This document shows, piece by piece, positions 1-6,871 of a stretch of DNA of 8,915 nt. Made by a program: the position numbers and the translations under genes. Position 1 is the first letter of the stretch. Every line of letters begins with the position of its first letter. The notes below the pieces were generated by a model, which made no database searches, had not been told where the DNA came from, and worked only from the letters and a program-made list of their open reading frames with translations. The stretch is taken from the NCBI GenBank assembly GCA_029974855.1, contig JARKQO010000484.1, positions 1 through 8,915 of the forward strand. The letters are read 5' to 3'. The stretch is from Eubacteriales bacterium (GTDB lineage: Bacteria > Bacillota_A > Clostridia > Christensenellales > Aristaeellaceae).

Positions 1-1678
1 TGTTGGGCTCCGGCAGCACCACAAGGCCCTGGCCGTAGCCCTTCAGGGCCTTGATGCCGCTGAAGCCCCAGGGGGCGTGGGCCCAGGCTTGGTCTGGGCC
101 TTCGGCGTTTTCCACGGCTTCGGGGGTTTCGGGGGCTTCCCCCGGGGATGTTCCCGCCCGGGGCGCTGCCCCCCCGTCCCGGGATATGGCATAGCCCCCC
201 TCCGCCGCGTAGAGCTCCCGGTCGGAGTGGACCCGGTGGATGCGCACATGCCATTCCCCCAGGGGAATAATCGTGCTTTCCACCGTGACGCCGGCAAAGG
301 GCTTCCAAACAGAGACCACCCGGTCCTCCAGCAGCTCATAGCTCTGGCAGCCGTAGCGGGGGTGAAAGGTATCCCCGTCCTCGCTGAGGGCCAGCATGTT
401 GTCAAAGGCTCCGTCCCGCAGCAGCTTTTGGGCCTTGGGCACGCTGAAGCCAAATACCGTGGAATACACGAACTTTTCGTACTTGGCCTCGTCGTGGGAG
501 TGCTCGTGGGCGTGGTTCCCGGCGGTAAAGCCCATCACGTGGCTGCCATCCCCGCTTCGCGCCAGCAGCATCCGGCCATGGGGCTGGAGGCTGGTAAGCG
601 GGGTTGCATAGGGTCTTTCCTCCGCCTGCCAGAAGGGGTGGTCCTCCGGCAAAGCCAAACAGGCAAAGGCCTTCATGGCCCAGTAGGGGGAGCCCGGGGC
701 GTTATAGCCCTCGGCCATGTGCAAGTTGGGGTAGTGGTAGCCGATGGTGAGCACCCCGTCCCGGGTGAAGATGGGCTTTTGGAACCAGCGGCGCATGTTG
801 CCCAGCAGCAGATGCTTCATGGCACCGTAGTCCACGTCCTCACCGGGGGCCTCCGCCAAGGCCAAGGCCGCGTAAAAGGACCCCTGGGCAAAGCGGTAGG
901 TGAGGCTGCGGCCATAGGGCAGGGCCTCCCCGGACGCGTCGAACCAGGCGGCGAAGTCCCGGGCCATTTGCTTCCCCCGCTCCAGGTATTCCCGGCTGCG
1001 CAGGGGGTCCCGGTCCTTCATCACCTTGGCGTAGATCAGGCCGTAATAGTGGAAGGCCCACATGGTGTAGTATTCCCGCTGGTTCACATAATCAAAGTAC
1101 CAGCCGTCGCCCTCGTAGTGCTCTTCGATCATGGCCAGGTCCTTTTCCATGCGGTCCTGGGGATAGGGCAGGCCGTTCACCAAAAAGCCCAGGTTCACCA
1201 GCACCCGGAAAAAGGTCCAGTTGTTCTTGGGCATATCGTGATGGTTGATCTGGTTCAGCCAGCGGTACAGGTTTTGCTGGGCCTCGGAGGGCAGCTCTTG
1301 GTAGAAGGCCCGGGGGGCCAAGGCCATGCCCGTGCCCAGCACCGCCATCTCCACCAGGCGCTGGTCATAGTCCGCCACCTGGCCCCAATACTCCGGATGG
1401 TTGGGGTCCACGCCATGGATGAGGCCCTGCCGCCATTTTTCCCACAAGGGGAGTGCGCCTTGGCAGTTCCCGGCCAGCATGGGAACGATGGCCCACAGGG
1501 GCCGGGCATAGGCCTCCATCTGGGCCACGGCTGCGGGGTAGGTGGCCCCGGTGTCCCCCAGGGGCAGGCGGGCGCAGCCGGGGCTTAATAAGGGCAGCAG
1601 GGGCTCCAGCAGCTGCACGGCGGCCCGCTCCACATCCGCCCGGGTGCGCAAGGGATTGTTCTGTACCGGGTTTCCCAC
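1..1678 (-). CDS. DUF2264 family protein, probable intracellular glycoside hydrolase (3' end cut off by window edge)
   Basis: The first 559 codons are visible and the C-terminus lies beyond the left edge. I recognise DUF2264 from the block around residues 147-164 (HDMPKNNWTFFRVLVNLG), the DGWYFDYVNQREYYTMWAFHYYGL segment (191-214), and KYEKFVYSTVFGF (399-411). The N-terminal two-thirds looks like an alpha/alpha toroid and residues from about 365 on like a beta-sandwich. From memory, DUF2264 proteins are classed as GH154 with beta-glucuronidase activity; I could not check this. There is no signal peptide, so it should act in the cytoplasm on imported sugar. The start is GTG, chosen because AAGGAG (1687-1692) lies 8 bases upstream and no other start is in frame nearby. 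Four bases separate it from the heparinase stop codon, so it is the last visible gene of the operon and probably translationally coupled. Odd features: a histidine cluster at 389-395 and a Pro/Glu/Gly-rich insert at about 500-537. Full family members are roughly 600-650 residues. Confidence 0.85.
   Translation of the reverse strand, partial: MGNPVQNNPLRTRADVERAAVQLLEPLLPLLSPGCARLPLGDTGATYPAAVAQMEAYARPLWAIVPMLAGNCQGALPLWEKWRQGLIHGVDPNHPEYWGQVADYDQRLVEMAVLGTGMALAPRAFYQELPSEAQQNLYRWLNQINHHDMPKNNWTFFRVLVNLGFLVNGLPYPQDRMEKDLAMIEEHYEGDGWYFDYVNQREYYTMWAFHYYGLIYAKVMKDRDPLRSREYLERGKQMARDFAAWFDASGEALPYGRSLTYRFAQGSFYAALALAEAPGEDVDYGAMKHLLLGNMRRWFQKPIFTRDGVLTIGYHYPNLHMAEGYNAPGSPYWAMKAFACLALPEDHPFWQAEERPYATPLTSLQPHGRMLLARSGDGSHVMGFTAGNHAHEHSHDEAKYEKFVYSTVFGFSVPKAQKLLRDGAFDNMLALSEDGDTFHPRYGCQSYELLEDRVVSVWKPFAGVTVESTIIPLGEWHVRIHRVHSDRELYAAEGGYAISRDGGAAPRAGTSPGEAPETPEAVENAEGPDQAWAHAPWGFSGIKALKGYGQGLVVLPEPN
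92..180 (-). repeat. Low-complexity, G/C-run insert in the DUF2264 gene
   Basis: This stretch encodes a Gly/Pro/Glu/Ala-rich segment (residues about 500-529, including EAPETPEAVENAEG) in the predicted beta-sandwich. The plus strand shows short repeats of the form GGGG(G)-TTC: GGCTTC, GGGGGTTTC and GGGGGCTTC at 116-139. GGGGG-CTT-CCCCC at 131-143 can fold into a hairpin. The reading frame stays open across it. It resembles, on the opposite strand, the repeat at 2386-2451 in the neighbouring gene. The exact edges are arbitrary. Confidence 0.5.
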
Positions 1679-1682
1679 GAAA

Positions 1683-3557
1683 TCAGCTCCTTGTGACGGC
1701 AAAGGTCATATGATAGATCGCCTGGGGGCCGTAGGTGAAGGCCACGCGCCAAAGGGTTTGGAAGCAGCGGGCCATGCGCCTGTCGGTGATGGGCATGGTA
1801 AGGGCTTCGTACCGGGCCCCCGGGGGGACCTGAAGGGCCATGGGCCCGGCCCGCAGCAGGTTGGCCGCCGGGTCCCACCGGGGCTCGTTTGCCAGCAAAA
1901 ATATCCAGGTCACGGGAAGGGGCTCGGGCTGGGATTGGCCCTGGGCCAGCTCCAGCCGGTCCGTGAGCACCGGGCCGCTTTCCGTAAGGCTAAAGCGCCG
2001 GGTGAAGCTGGCAAGCCCCGCCTCCGGGGGATAGGCCCCGGCCAGCTCCAGGGCGGCTCCGGCTTCGTCCGCCTCCAGCACTTGGGCTGCGTACCGGCGG
2101 CCCTCCCGCTGCTCCGCCTGGCCGATCAAGGGCAGGTTGTGGTTCCCGGAGCGGGTGTTCCACAGCTCGTAGCGCCGGGGCCCAAAGGTCTGGGCCGTGT
2201 ACACCAAGTTCCCCGCGTCCACGATTTGGGGATGTCCGTCCAGGTACAGGATGAAACTCCCCACGTCGTTGTGGTTGTGGCTCTCGCCGTTGTGGCCGCC
2301 CTTGAGGGCCCCGTACCAGCCGTTGCCGCGCCAGGCGTAGACCTGGAGGTGGGGCAAGGCCACCCAGGAGGGAGAGGAAGAAGCTCCAGAGGAAAGGGAC
2401 GAAGTCCCCGAAGCCCCTGAAATCCCCCCAGAGAAAGGGGATGAAATCCCCAAGGTCCACAGCACCCGGTTCATCTGGGGGGTGTCCGTGGAGCGCAAAG
2501 ACGTCCGCTCCCCGGCGATCCGGGCCCCCAAAGCCTCCAAGGCCCTATTGCCGGTGCGCCTGCCGTAGCGGTACAAGGATTCCCCGTCCAGGCGGGGCTT
2601 GGCGTCGCAGTCCGCAAAGTTCCAGAACCAGGGGCCCTCGATGTGGGCCTGGAGCGGGAAGCAGCCCATGGCCTGAACCAGCGGCTCCCCGAACAGGTCG
2701 ATGGCTCCCCCTGTGGCGGTATGCAAGCTCTCCAGGCAGTCCAGCAGCGAGGCCCCGGCCATGTTCCAGTAGGCGCAGCCCTCGTCGCAGCCCCCGTCGG
2801 GGGGGACGGTGTCCAGGTAGCGGTCCAGCATCTCCATGGCCCGGCTGAGGCCCTCCGCCAGGCGGTTATCGTCCTCCAGGGTCAGCAGCATGGCATCCAT
2901 GAGGTTGGAGAGAATCCAGGGGGTCCAGTTGTTCAAATCCTTGCGGATCATGCCCATCCACCAGAAGTCGTCCCGGGTGAAGAAGGGCAGAAAAATCCGC
3001 TTCTCCAGCTCCAGCCGGACCCGGCGGCCAATGAGGGGGGACAGGGCGTTCAGCTCATCCCCCAGCAAATACAGGGCATAGCACAGCGTGGCGGCGGTTT
3101 GGGCCGCGAACAGGTCGATATAGGGGTTTTCCACGTCCGGCAAAGGGCGCTGCCCCGGGGGCCGCATGCCCTCGTGGCTGCTGCCGTTGTGGGCGCTGAT
3201 GACCCAGGAGCTTTCCTCGCAAATGCACCACAGGCCGTCCGCCACCGCGTCCAAAAACGCGCCGTCGTGCCGGGCGCATTCCGCCAGCACCGCCCCCATC
3301 AGCCTGTGGCGGCGCTGGAAATAGGGCTGTTCATAGGCTTGCCGGTCCCCGGTGCGCACAAAGGCCAAAAATTGGGTGGCCGTGAGCATGGGGTAGCCCT
3401 CCAGGGCCTCTTCCCCCCAGGAAAGCAGCTCCTTCCGGGCTTCCGGGGCCAGCGCCTCCCAGGGCTCCCGCTCCCCGGCCCGGGGGAACACACAGCGCCT
3501 GGCCTTGGGAACCAGCGAGGCGGCCAAAGCGGGAATGTCCAAATACGGTTCAAACAT
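1683..3557 (-). CDS. Heparinase II/III-like protein, probable intracellular polysaccharide lyase
   Basis: A 624-residue protein without a signal peptide. The N-terminal half (to about 350) is helical like the alpha/alpha toroid of PL12/PL15/PL17/PL21 lyases, and the C-terminal half is a beta-sandwich. Supporting motifs are LNNWTPWILSN (208-218); DGGCDEGCAYW (254-264), matching the lyase pattern DGxxxEGxxY, with Y263 a candidate catalytic tyrosine; and SHNHNDVGSF (426-435), the metal-binding HxHND motif of the heparinase II/III domain, followed by IVDAGN (445-450). These families cleave uronic-acid polysaccharides by beta-elimination; the substrate cannot be read from the sequence. The ATG at 3557 is 5 bases after the permease stop, with AAGGG 9 bases upstream inside the permease gene, indicating coupling. 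The frame stays open upstream to 4208, but that part is antisense-like shadow over the permease. A Ser/Gly-rich insert occupies about 371-397. Some related lyases have NNH or NH where this has NNW, so a different mechanism or substrate is possible. Confidence 0.85.
   Translation of the reverse strand: MFEPYLDIPALAASLVPKARRCVFPRAGEREPWEALAPEARKELLSWGEEALEGYPMLTATQFLAFVRTGDRQAYEQPYFQRRHRLMGAVLAECARHDGAFLDAVADGLWCICEESSWVISAHNGSSHEGMRPPGQRPLPDVENPYIDLFAAQTAATLCYALYLLGDELNALSPLIGRRVRLELEKRIFLPFFTRDDFWWMGMIRKDLNNWTPWILSNLMDAMLLTLEDDNRLAEGLSRAMEMLDRYLDTVPPDGGCDEGCAYWNMAGASLLDCLESLHTATGGAIDLFGEPLVQAMGCFPLQAHIEGPWFWNFADCDAKPRLDGESLYRYGRRTGNRALEALGARIAGERTSLRSTDTPQMNRVLWTLGISSPFSGGISGASGTSSLSSGASSSPSWVALPHLQVYAWRGNGWYGALKGGHNGESHNHNDVGSFILYLDGHPQIVDAGNLVYTAQTFGPRRYELWNTRSGNHNLPLIGQAEQREGRRYAAQVLEADEAGAALELAGAYPPEAGLASFTRRFSLTESGPVLTDRLELAQGQSQPEPLPVTWIFLLANEPRWDPAANLLRAGPMALQVPPGARYEALTMPITDRRMARCFQTLWRVAFTYGPQAIYHMTFAVTRS
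2386..2451 (-). repeat. In-frame tandem repeat with hairpin units in the heparinase gene
   Basis: On the minus strand two 24-base units (2428-2451 and 2386-2409) match at 20 of 24 positions, separated by an 18-base spacer made of similar pieces (GGGGATTTCAGGGGCTTC). The period is 42 bases, so the frame is kept. Each unit starts with a small hairpin: GGGGAT-TTC-ATCCCC in the first and GGGGAC-TTC-GTCCC in the second. The closing T-A pair of the first is a C-G pair in the second. The insert encodes a Ser/Gly linker (about residues 371-391) just ahead of the metal-binding motif. Confidence 0.7.
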
Positions 3558-3562
3558 AGCCC

Positions 3563-4426
3563 TCAACCCTTGAGCCCCGTGGTGGCGATCCCTTCGATAA
3601 AATACTTCTGCAAGGCCAAAAACACGATCGACACGGGAATCAAGGAGCACAGGGACGCCGCCATGATCAGGTGGTAATCCGCGGAATAGGCCTGGATAAA
3701 GCGGCGCAGGCCCACCTGGACGGTTTTGTTGGTATCCGTGGTCAAATAGATCATGGGGCCCATGTAGTCGTTCCAGGTATTCACGAAGGTGAAGATCGCC
3801 AAGGTGGCGATGGCGGGCTTGCTGAGGGGCAGAATGATCCGGGCCCAGATGCCGTACTCGCTGAGGCCGTCGATGCGGGCGGCCTCGTTCAAATCCCCGG
3901 GGATGCCCAGGTAGAACTGGCGCATCAAAAACACGCCGAATGCCGAGAAGGACTGGAGCGCCACCAAGGCCCAGACGGTATCGTACAGGCCCAAGGACCG
4001 CATCATGATGAACTGGGGCACCATGTACACCTGCCACGGCACCGCGATGGTGCCGATGTAGCACATGAACAGCGCGTCCCGGCCCTTGAAGCGGATCTTG
4101 GCAAAGGCATAGGCCGCGAAGGAGGAGGTGAGTATCTGCATGAAGGTCACCACCACCGCCACCACGGCGGTATTTTTGAAGTAGGTCAGCAAGGGCACCT
4201 TGTCCCAAATCTCGCTGTAGTTGACCCAGCGGAAGCTTTCGGGAATCCAGCGCATGGGAATGGAAAACACCCCCGCGCTGGTTTTCAGGGAGGCGGAGAT
4301 CATCCAGATAAAGGGAATCAGCGCGATGGCCGCAAAGAACAGCAGCAGCGCGTATTTGAGGGCGCTGAGGAGCGCGCGCCCGGGGCCCCGGGGGGCCCGC
4401 GTGGTTTTCACAGGGATGGCCGTCAT
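3563..4426 (-). CDS. Sugar ABC transporter permease, MsmG/MalG/UgpE-like (CUT1 family)
   Basis: A 287-residue inner-membrane protein with about six hydrophobic segments (roughly 25-46, 83-107, 118-139, 150-170, 204-225 and 254-272). The EAA loop, which docks on the transporter ATPase, is EAARIDGLSEYGIWARIILP at 181-200. The family supplies the second membrane subunit of importers for oligosaccharides and related compounds. I chose ATG at 4426 because AAAGG (4437-4441) lies 10 bases upstream. A GTG at 4432, two codons earlier, is the alternative but would have only 4 bases of spacing. The gene starts 16 bases after the stop of permease 1 and ends 5 bases before the heparinase start. No ATP-binding subunit lies beside it, as is common where one MsmX/UgpC-type ATPase serves many importers. 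Confidence 0.95.
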   Translation of the reverse strand: MTAIPVKTTRAPRGPGRALLSALKYALLLFFAAIALIPFIWMISASLKTSAGVFSIPMRWIPESFRWVNYSEIWDKVPLLTYFKNTAVVAVVVTFMQILTSSFAAYAFAKIRFKGRDALFMCYIGTIAVPWQVYMVPQFIMMRSLGLYDTVWALVALQSFSAFGVFLMRQFYLGIPGDLNEAARIDGLSEYGIWARIILPLSKPAIATLAIFTFVNTWNDYMGPMIYLTTDTNKTVQVGLRRFIQAYSADYHLIMAASLCSLIPVSIVFLALQKYFIEGIATTGLKG

Positions 4427-4442
4427 ATCCACAACGCCTTTC

Positions 4443-5390
4443 TTACATGTAATTGACCCATTTTTTCTCCGCCCGGAACTGGATGAAGGTCACCAGCAGC
4501 ACGATCACCAGCAGCACCATGGACACCGCGCTGGCGACCCCGTACTGGGCCGAGGTGGCAACCCCCTCCGCCCCGAAGGCCAGCTCGAAGATGTAGGTTA
4601 CCAGCATCTTGGTGGAGCGGCCCGGGCCCCCCTGGGTCATGATGGCTACCACGTCGTAGATTTTGAAGCAGCTGATCACCATCATGATGGATACGACGAA
4701 GGTGGTGGGGGTCAGCATGGGCATGGTGACCTTCCAGAACTTCTGCCAAGGGTTGGCCCCGTCCACGGTGGCGGCCTCGTACAGCTCCGCCGGCACCCCC
4801 TGGAGGCCCGCCAGGTACATCACCATGTAATAGCCCGCGTTGCGCCATACGCTGACGATGATGATGGCCCAGATGGCCAGCTCCCGGCTGGAGGTCCAGC
4901 TTTTGGTGAGCCCCAGGCCCAAGGCCCCCAGAATCTGGTTCACGGGACCGGTTTTCATCAGCAGAAAGTTCCAGCACACGCAGATGGCCACCAGCGAGGC
5001 CACGTAGGGGAAGAAGAACACGGACCGGAAGAACTTGGCCCCCCTGACAGCCTTGTTCAGCACCAGGGCCAGCCCCAAAGCGCAGGCGATGGTCAGCGGC
5101 ACGGTGGCCAAGGTGTAATAGACGGTGTTGTGAAGCGCGATGCCCAGGTTGCTCTTGGTGAAGCTGAAATCCTTGAAGATGAAGCGGAAGTTGTCCAGCC
5201 CGGCCCAGGTGATGGAGGAACCGCCGCTCCAGTTCAGAAAAGACAGCCCAATGGAAAAAACCACCGGGATCATGGTGAAGAAGATAAATCCTAAAAAGTT
5301 GGGGGCCAGGAAGGAAAACGCAATCAGGGTGTTGCGGGTTTCCAGCCGGCTCATTTTCCTTTTGGGATGCGTGGCGGCGCTTTGTGCCAT
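4443..5390 (-). CDS. Sugar ABC transporter permease, MsmF/MalF/UgpA-like (CUT1 family)
   Basis: A 315-residue membrane protein with a short basic N-terminus and six likely transmembrane segments (about 22-50, 86-112, 123-144, 170-193, 228-249 and 287-306). The EAA loop is at 205-224 (EAATVDGANPWQKFWKVTMP), and the MTQGGPGRST segment (251-260) is typical of this family. It should pair with the permease encoded next to form the import channel for the operon's sugar. The ATG at 5390 has a strong purine-rich ribosome binding site (5398-5408, containing GGGGAGGG) 7 bases upstream. An internal Met13 is possible but has no comparable site that I noticed. The gene lies 87 bases downstream of the binding-protein stop codon, the largest gap in the operon. 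Confidence 0.95.
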   Translation of the reverse strand: MAQSAATHPKRKMSRLETRNTLIAFSFLAPNFLGFIFFTMIPVVFSIGLSFLNWSGGSSITWAGLDNFRFIFKDFSFTKSNLGIALHNTVYYTLATVPLTIACALGLALVLNKAVRGAKFFRSVFFFPYVASLVAICVCWNFLLMKTGPVNQILGALGLGLTKSWTSSRELAIWAIIIVSVWRNAGYYMVMYLAGLQGVPAELYEAATVDGANPWQKFWKVTMPMLTPTTFVVSIMMVISCFKIYDVVAIMTQGGPGRSTKMLVTYIFELAFGAEGVATSAQYGVASAVSMVLLVIVLLVTFIQFRAEKKWVNYM

Positions 5391-5425
5391 TGGGCGGCCC
5401 TCCCCTTTCTGCCTTGGTTGAACAA

Positions 5426-5455
5426 AGGAGGGGGAGCAGCATGCCCGCCCCTCCT
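5426..5455 (-). terminator. Possible stem-loop between the binding-protein and permease genes
   Basis: In the 87-base gap, AGGAGGGG (minus-strand arm, plus coordinates 5448-5455) can pair with CCCCTCCT (5426-5433) around a 14-base loop. Only a weak U-stretch (TTTGTT) follows, so this is not a full intrinsic terminator. It sits where many sugar ABC operons have a stem that protects the binding-protein mRNA or partly ends transcription, so that more binding protein than permease is made. That role is inference. Confidence 0.35.
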
Positions 5456-5477
5456 CCTGTGCCCCATGCGGTGGCGC

Positions 5478-6728
5478 TTACTTCTTGATGAACTCCGCGG
5501 CCCGCTCTTCCATGGAGGCGATGCCCTCGTCGATGGTGACCTCACGGGTCATGATGAGGGTATGCTCCTCGTTGACGATGGTCTTGATCTCGTTGACGCC
5601 TTCCCCAATGGGCCACTCCAGAGAGATGGCGGTGGGGAGAAGCGCGGCCAGGCTGGTGGCATCCTGGGGGAAGCCCTCGGCGGAGGCCATCACGGCGGCC
5701 ACGTCCGCGCTGACGTAGGCGGGACGGGTGCCGGTGGCGGCGATGGCCTTGGCCCCTTCCTCAGAGCACAGCCAGGCGGCAAATTCCCAAGCGGCCTCGG
5801 GGTTGGCGCTCTTGGCGTTCACAGCCATGCCGGTGGGAGAGCCGAAGGAGGAACCGGCGGCCACGCCCTCCAGGTGGGGAACCGCGGTGAAGCCCCAGTC
5901 GAAATCGGCGGTGCCGTCCTTCATGTAGCCGATCAAGGTGGAGGCGAACCAGTAGCCCATGGGCAGCATGGCGATATTGCCCTGGGCAAAGGCCCCGGAG
6001 TAGTGGAGGCTGGCGGCCTTCAGCTCGTCATAGGTCATGCAGGCGCCCGCGTCCTCCAAATCCTGGTACAGCTGGTAGAAGTACTTGAGATCGCTGTATT
6101 CGCCGTCGGCCAAGGTGTTGACCCCGTCGCACACGGCCCAGTTGGCCACGGCGGACAGCCAGGTGTGGTAGTGGGTGCCGTACACGCCGTCGCCGGTGAG
6201 GCTCTTGGCAAGCTCGGCGTACTGGTCCCAGGTCATGTCGTTGGTGGGATAGTCCTTGCCGGCCTTGTCAAACAGGGTCTTGTTGTAGAACAGCACCCAG
6301 AAGTCCGCCCGGAAGGGCAGCGCGTAGTAGTGGCCGTCCCCCAGGAAGGTGTAGCAGGCGTCCATGCCGGCGTACTTGCTCATGTCGTAGCCCGCGCCGG
6401 CGATCTTCTCGTTCAAATCCAGGATGAAGCCTTCCCGGGCCCAGTTCTGCATGTCGCTGAGCTCCTTGACGCAGAACAAATCCGTGGTGTCGCCCCCGGA
6501 GAGCATGGTGGAGGCCTTGATGTTGTAGTCCTGGGAGGCCAGGTCCACCCATTCGATGGTGACGCCCGGGTTGGCGGCTTCGTAGCCGTTCTTCATGGCG
6601 GCGTAGTAGGGGGTCTTTTCCAGGTCCCAGCAGGCTACCTTCAGCACGGTTTTTTCTTCGGCTACCGCGAAGGAGAAGAGGCCCAGCAGCATCATCGCCG
6701 CCAGCAGCAGGGAGATCCATTTCTTCAT
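5478..6728 (-). CDS. Sugar ABC transporter substrate-binding protein (extracellular family 1, MsmE/UgpB-like)
   Basis: A 416-residue extracytoplasmic solute-binding protein, first gene of the operon. Residues 1-23 form a Sec signal peptide (KK, then hydrophobic 5-20, then AVA before EE), giving a predicted cut after A23. There is no cysteine for lipid attachment, which is unusual for a Gram-positive binding protein. The mature part starts TVLKVACWD and shows family 1 features: MLSGGDTTDLFCVK (75-88), a domain-crossing YYALPFRADFWVLFYNKTLFDKAG (134-157), MGYW (257-260), and GSPTGMAVNAKSANPEAAWEFAAWLCSEEG (296-325). It would capture an oligosaccharide and deliver it to the two downstream permeases. 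The ATG at 6728 was chosen because AAGGAGG (6737-6743) lies 8 bases upstream and the signal peptide begins there; the open frame extends 18 codons further but through the operator. It is preceded by a long leader with an operator palindrome. Confidence 0.95.
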   Translation of the reverse strand: MKKWISLLLAAMMLLGLFSFAVAEEKTVLKVACWDLEKTPYYAAMKNGYEAANPGVTIEWVDLASQDYNIKASTMLSGGDTTDLFCVKELSDMQNWAREGFILDLNEKIAGAGYDMSKYAGMDACYTFLGDGHYYALPFRADFWVLFYNKTLFDKAGKDYPTNDMTWDQYAELAKSLTGDGVYGTHYHTWLSAVANWAVCDGVNTLADGEYSDLKYFYQLYQDLEDAGACMTYDELKAASLHYSGAFAQGNIAMLPMGYWFASTLIGYMKDGTADFDWGFTAVPHLEGVAAGSSFGSPTGMAVNAKSANPEAAWEFAAWLCSEEGAKAIAATGTRPAYVSADVAAVMASAEGFPQDATSLAALLPTAISLEWPIGEGVNEIKTIVNEEHTLIMTREVTIDEGIASMEERAAEFIKK

Positions 6729-6763
6729 GATAACATCCTCCTTGATTCTCTTGCCAAGGCCTG

Positions 6764-6785
6764 GAAATGTTATCGATAACATTTC
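6764..6785. promoter_or_regulatory. LacI-family operator O1, 22-bp perfect palindrome
   Basis: The core AAATGTTATCGATAACATTT (6765-6784) is a perfect inverted repeat with the central CG typical of LacI-family operators, extended by one matching G/C pair on each side. It lies about 36 bases upstream of the binding-protein start codon and about 60 bases downstream of the predicted transcription start, so a bound repressor would most likely block elongating polymerase. The adjacent LacI-type gene is the obvious candidate regulator. Confidence 0.85.
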
Positions 6786-6788
6786 TGG

Positions 6789-6816
6789 ACAGAAGTCTCC
6801 CGGGGGAAATTTCTGT
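6789..6816 (-). other. Possible leader RNA hairpin upstream of the operator
   Basis: ACAGAA (6789-6794) and TTCTGT (6811-6816) form a 6-bp inverted repeat in the transcribed leader of the uptake operon, enclosing a C/G-rich segment. It is short, and no covariation can be judged from one sequence, so this is only a possible secondary structure beside the operator. Confidence 0.25.
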
Positions 6817-6841
6817 TACACCGGCCTTGTCTTATGCCTGG

Positions 6842-6871
6842 ATTATACGCTTTACCCAAAACAAATGTCAA
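6842..6871 (-). promoter_or_regulatory. Consensus sigma-A promoter of the uptake/degradation operon
   Basis: On the minus strand a perfect -35 TTGACA (6866-6871) and a perfect -10 TATAAT (6842-6847) are separated by 18 bases. The expected transcription start is near 6835, giving a leader of about 107 bases before the binding-protein ATG. Upstream, at 6874-6898, runs of A on the minus strand (AAAAAAGAAAAAAATTT) look like an UP element. A promoter this strong needs tight control, which fits the downstream operator. Confidence 0.85.

Noticed and set aside
77..1588. 503-codon open frame on the plus strand opposite the DUF2264 gene
   Set aside because: A Gly/Val/His/Pro-rich translation with no recognisable domain, opposite a gene with a clear family signature. 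Long antisense frames are expected in GC-rich DNA.
2386..2451. Repeat considered as part of a CRISPR array
   Set aside because: Only two short units with a repeat-derived spacer, in frame inside a gene. There are no unique spacers and no cas genes.
3558..4208. Open frame extending the heparinase protein upstream to 841 residues on the minus strand
   Set aside because: The extra 217 residues are a frame-shifted shadow of permease 2, rich in His, Arg and Gly with no domain. The ATG at 3557 has a proper ribosome binding site and the family's usual length.
4427..4432. GTG start for permease 2, two codons upstream
   Set aside because: It leaves only 4 bases to AAAGG, while the ATG at 4426 has 10. 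The difference is two residues, and it remains possible.
5367..6779. 470-codon open frame on the plus strand opposite the binding-protein gene
   Set aside because: No domain and a Gly/Val/His-rich composition, opposite a clear binding protein with signal peptide and ribosome binding site.
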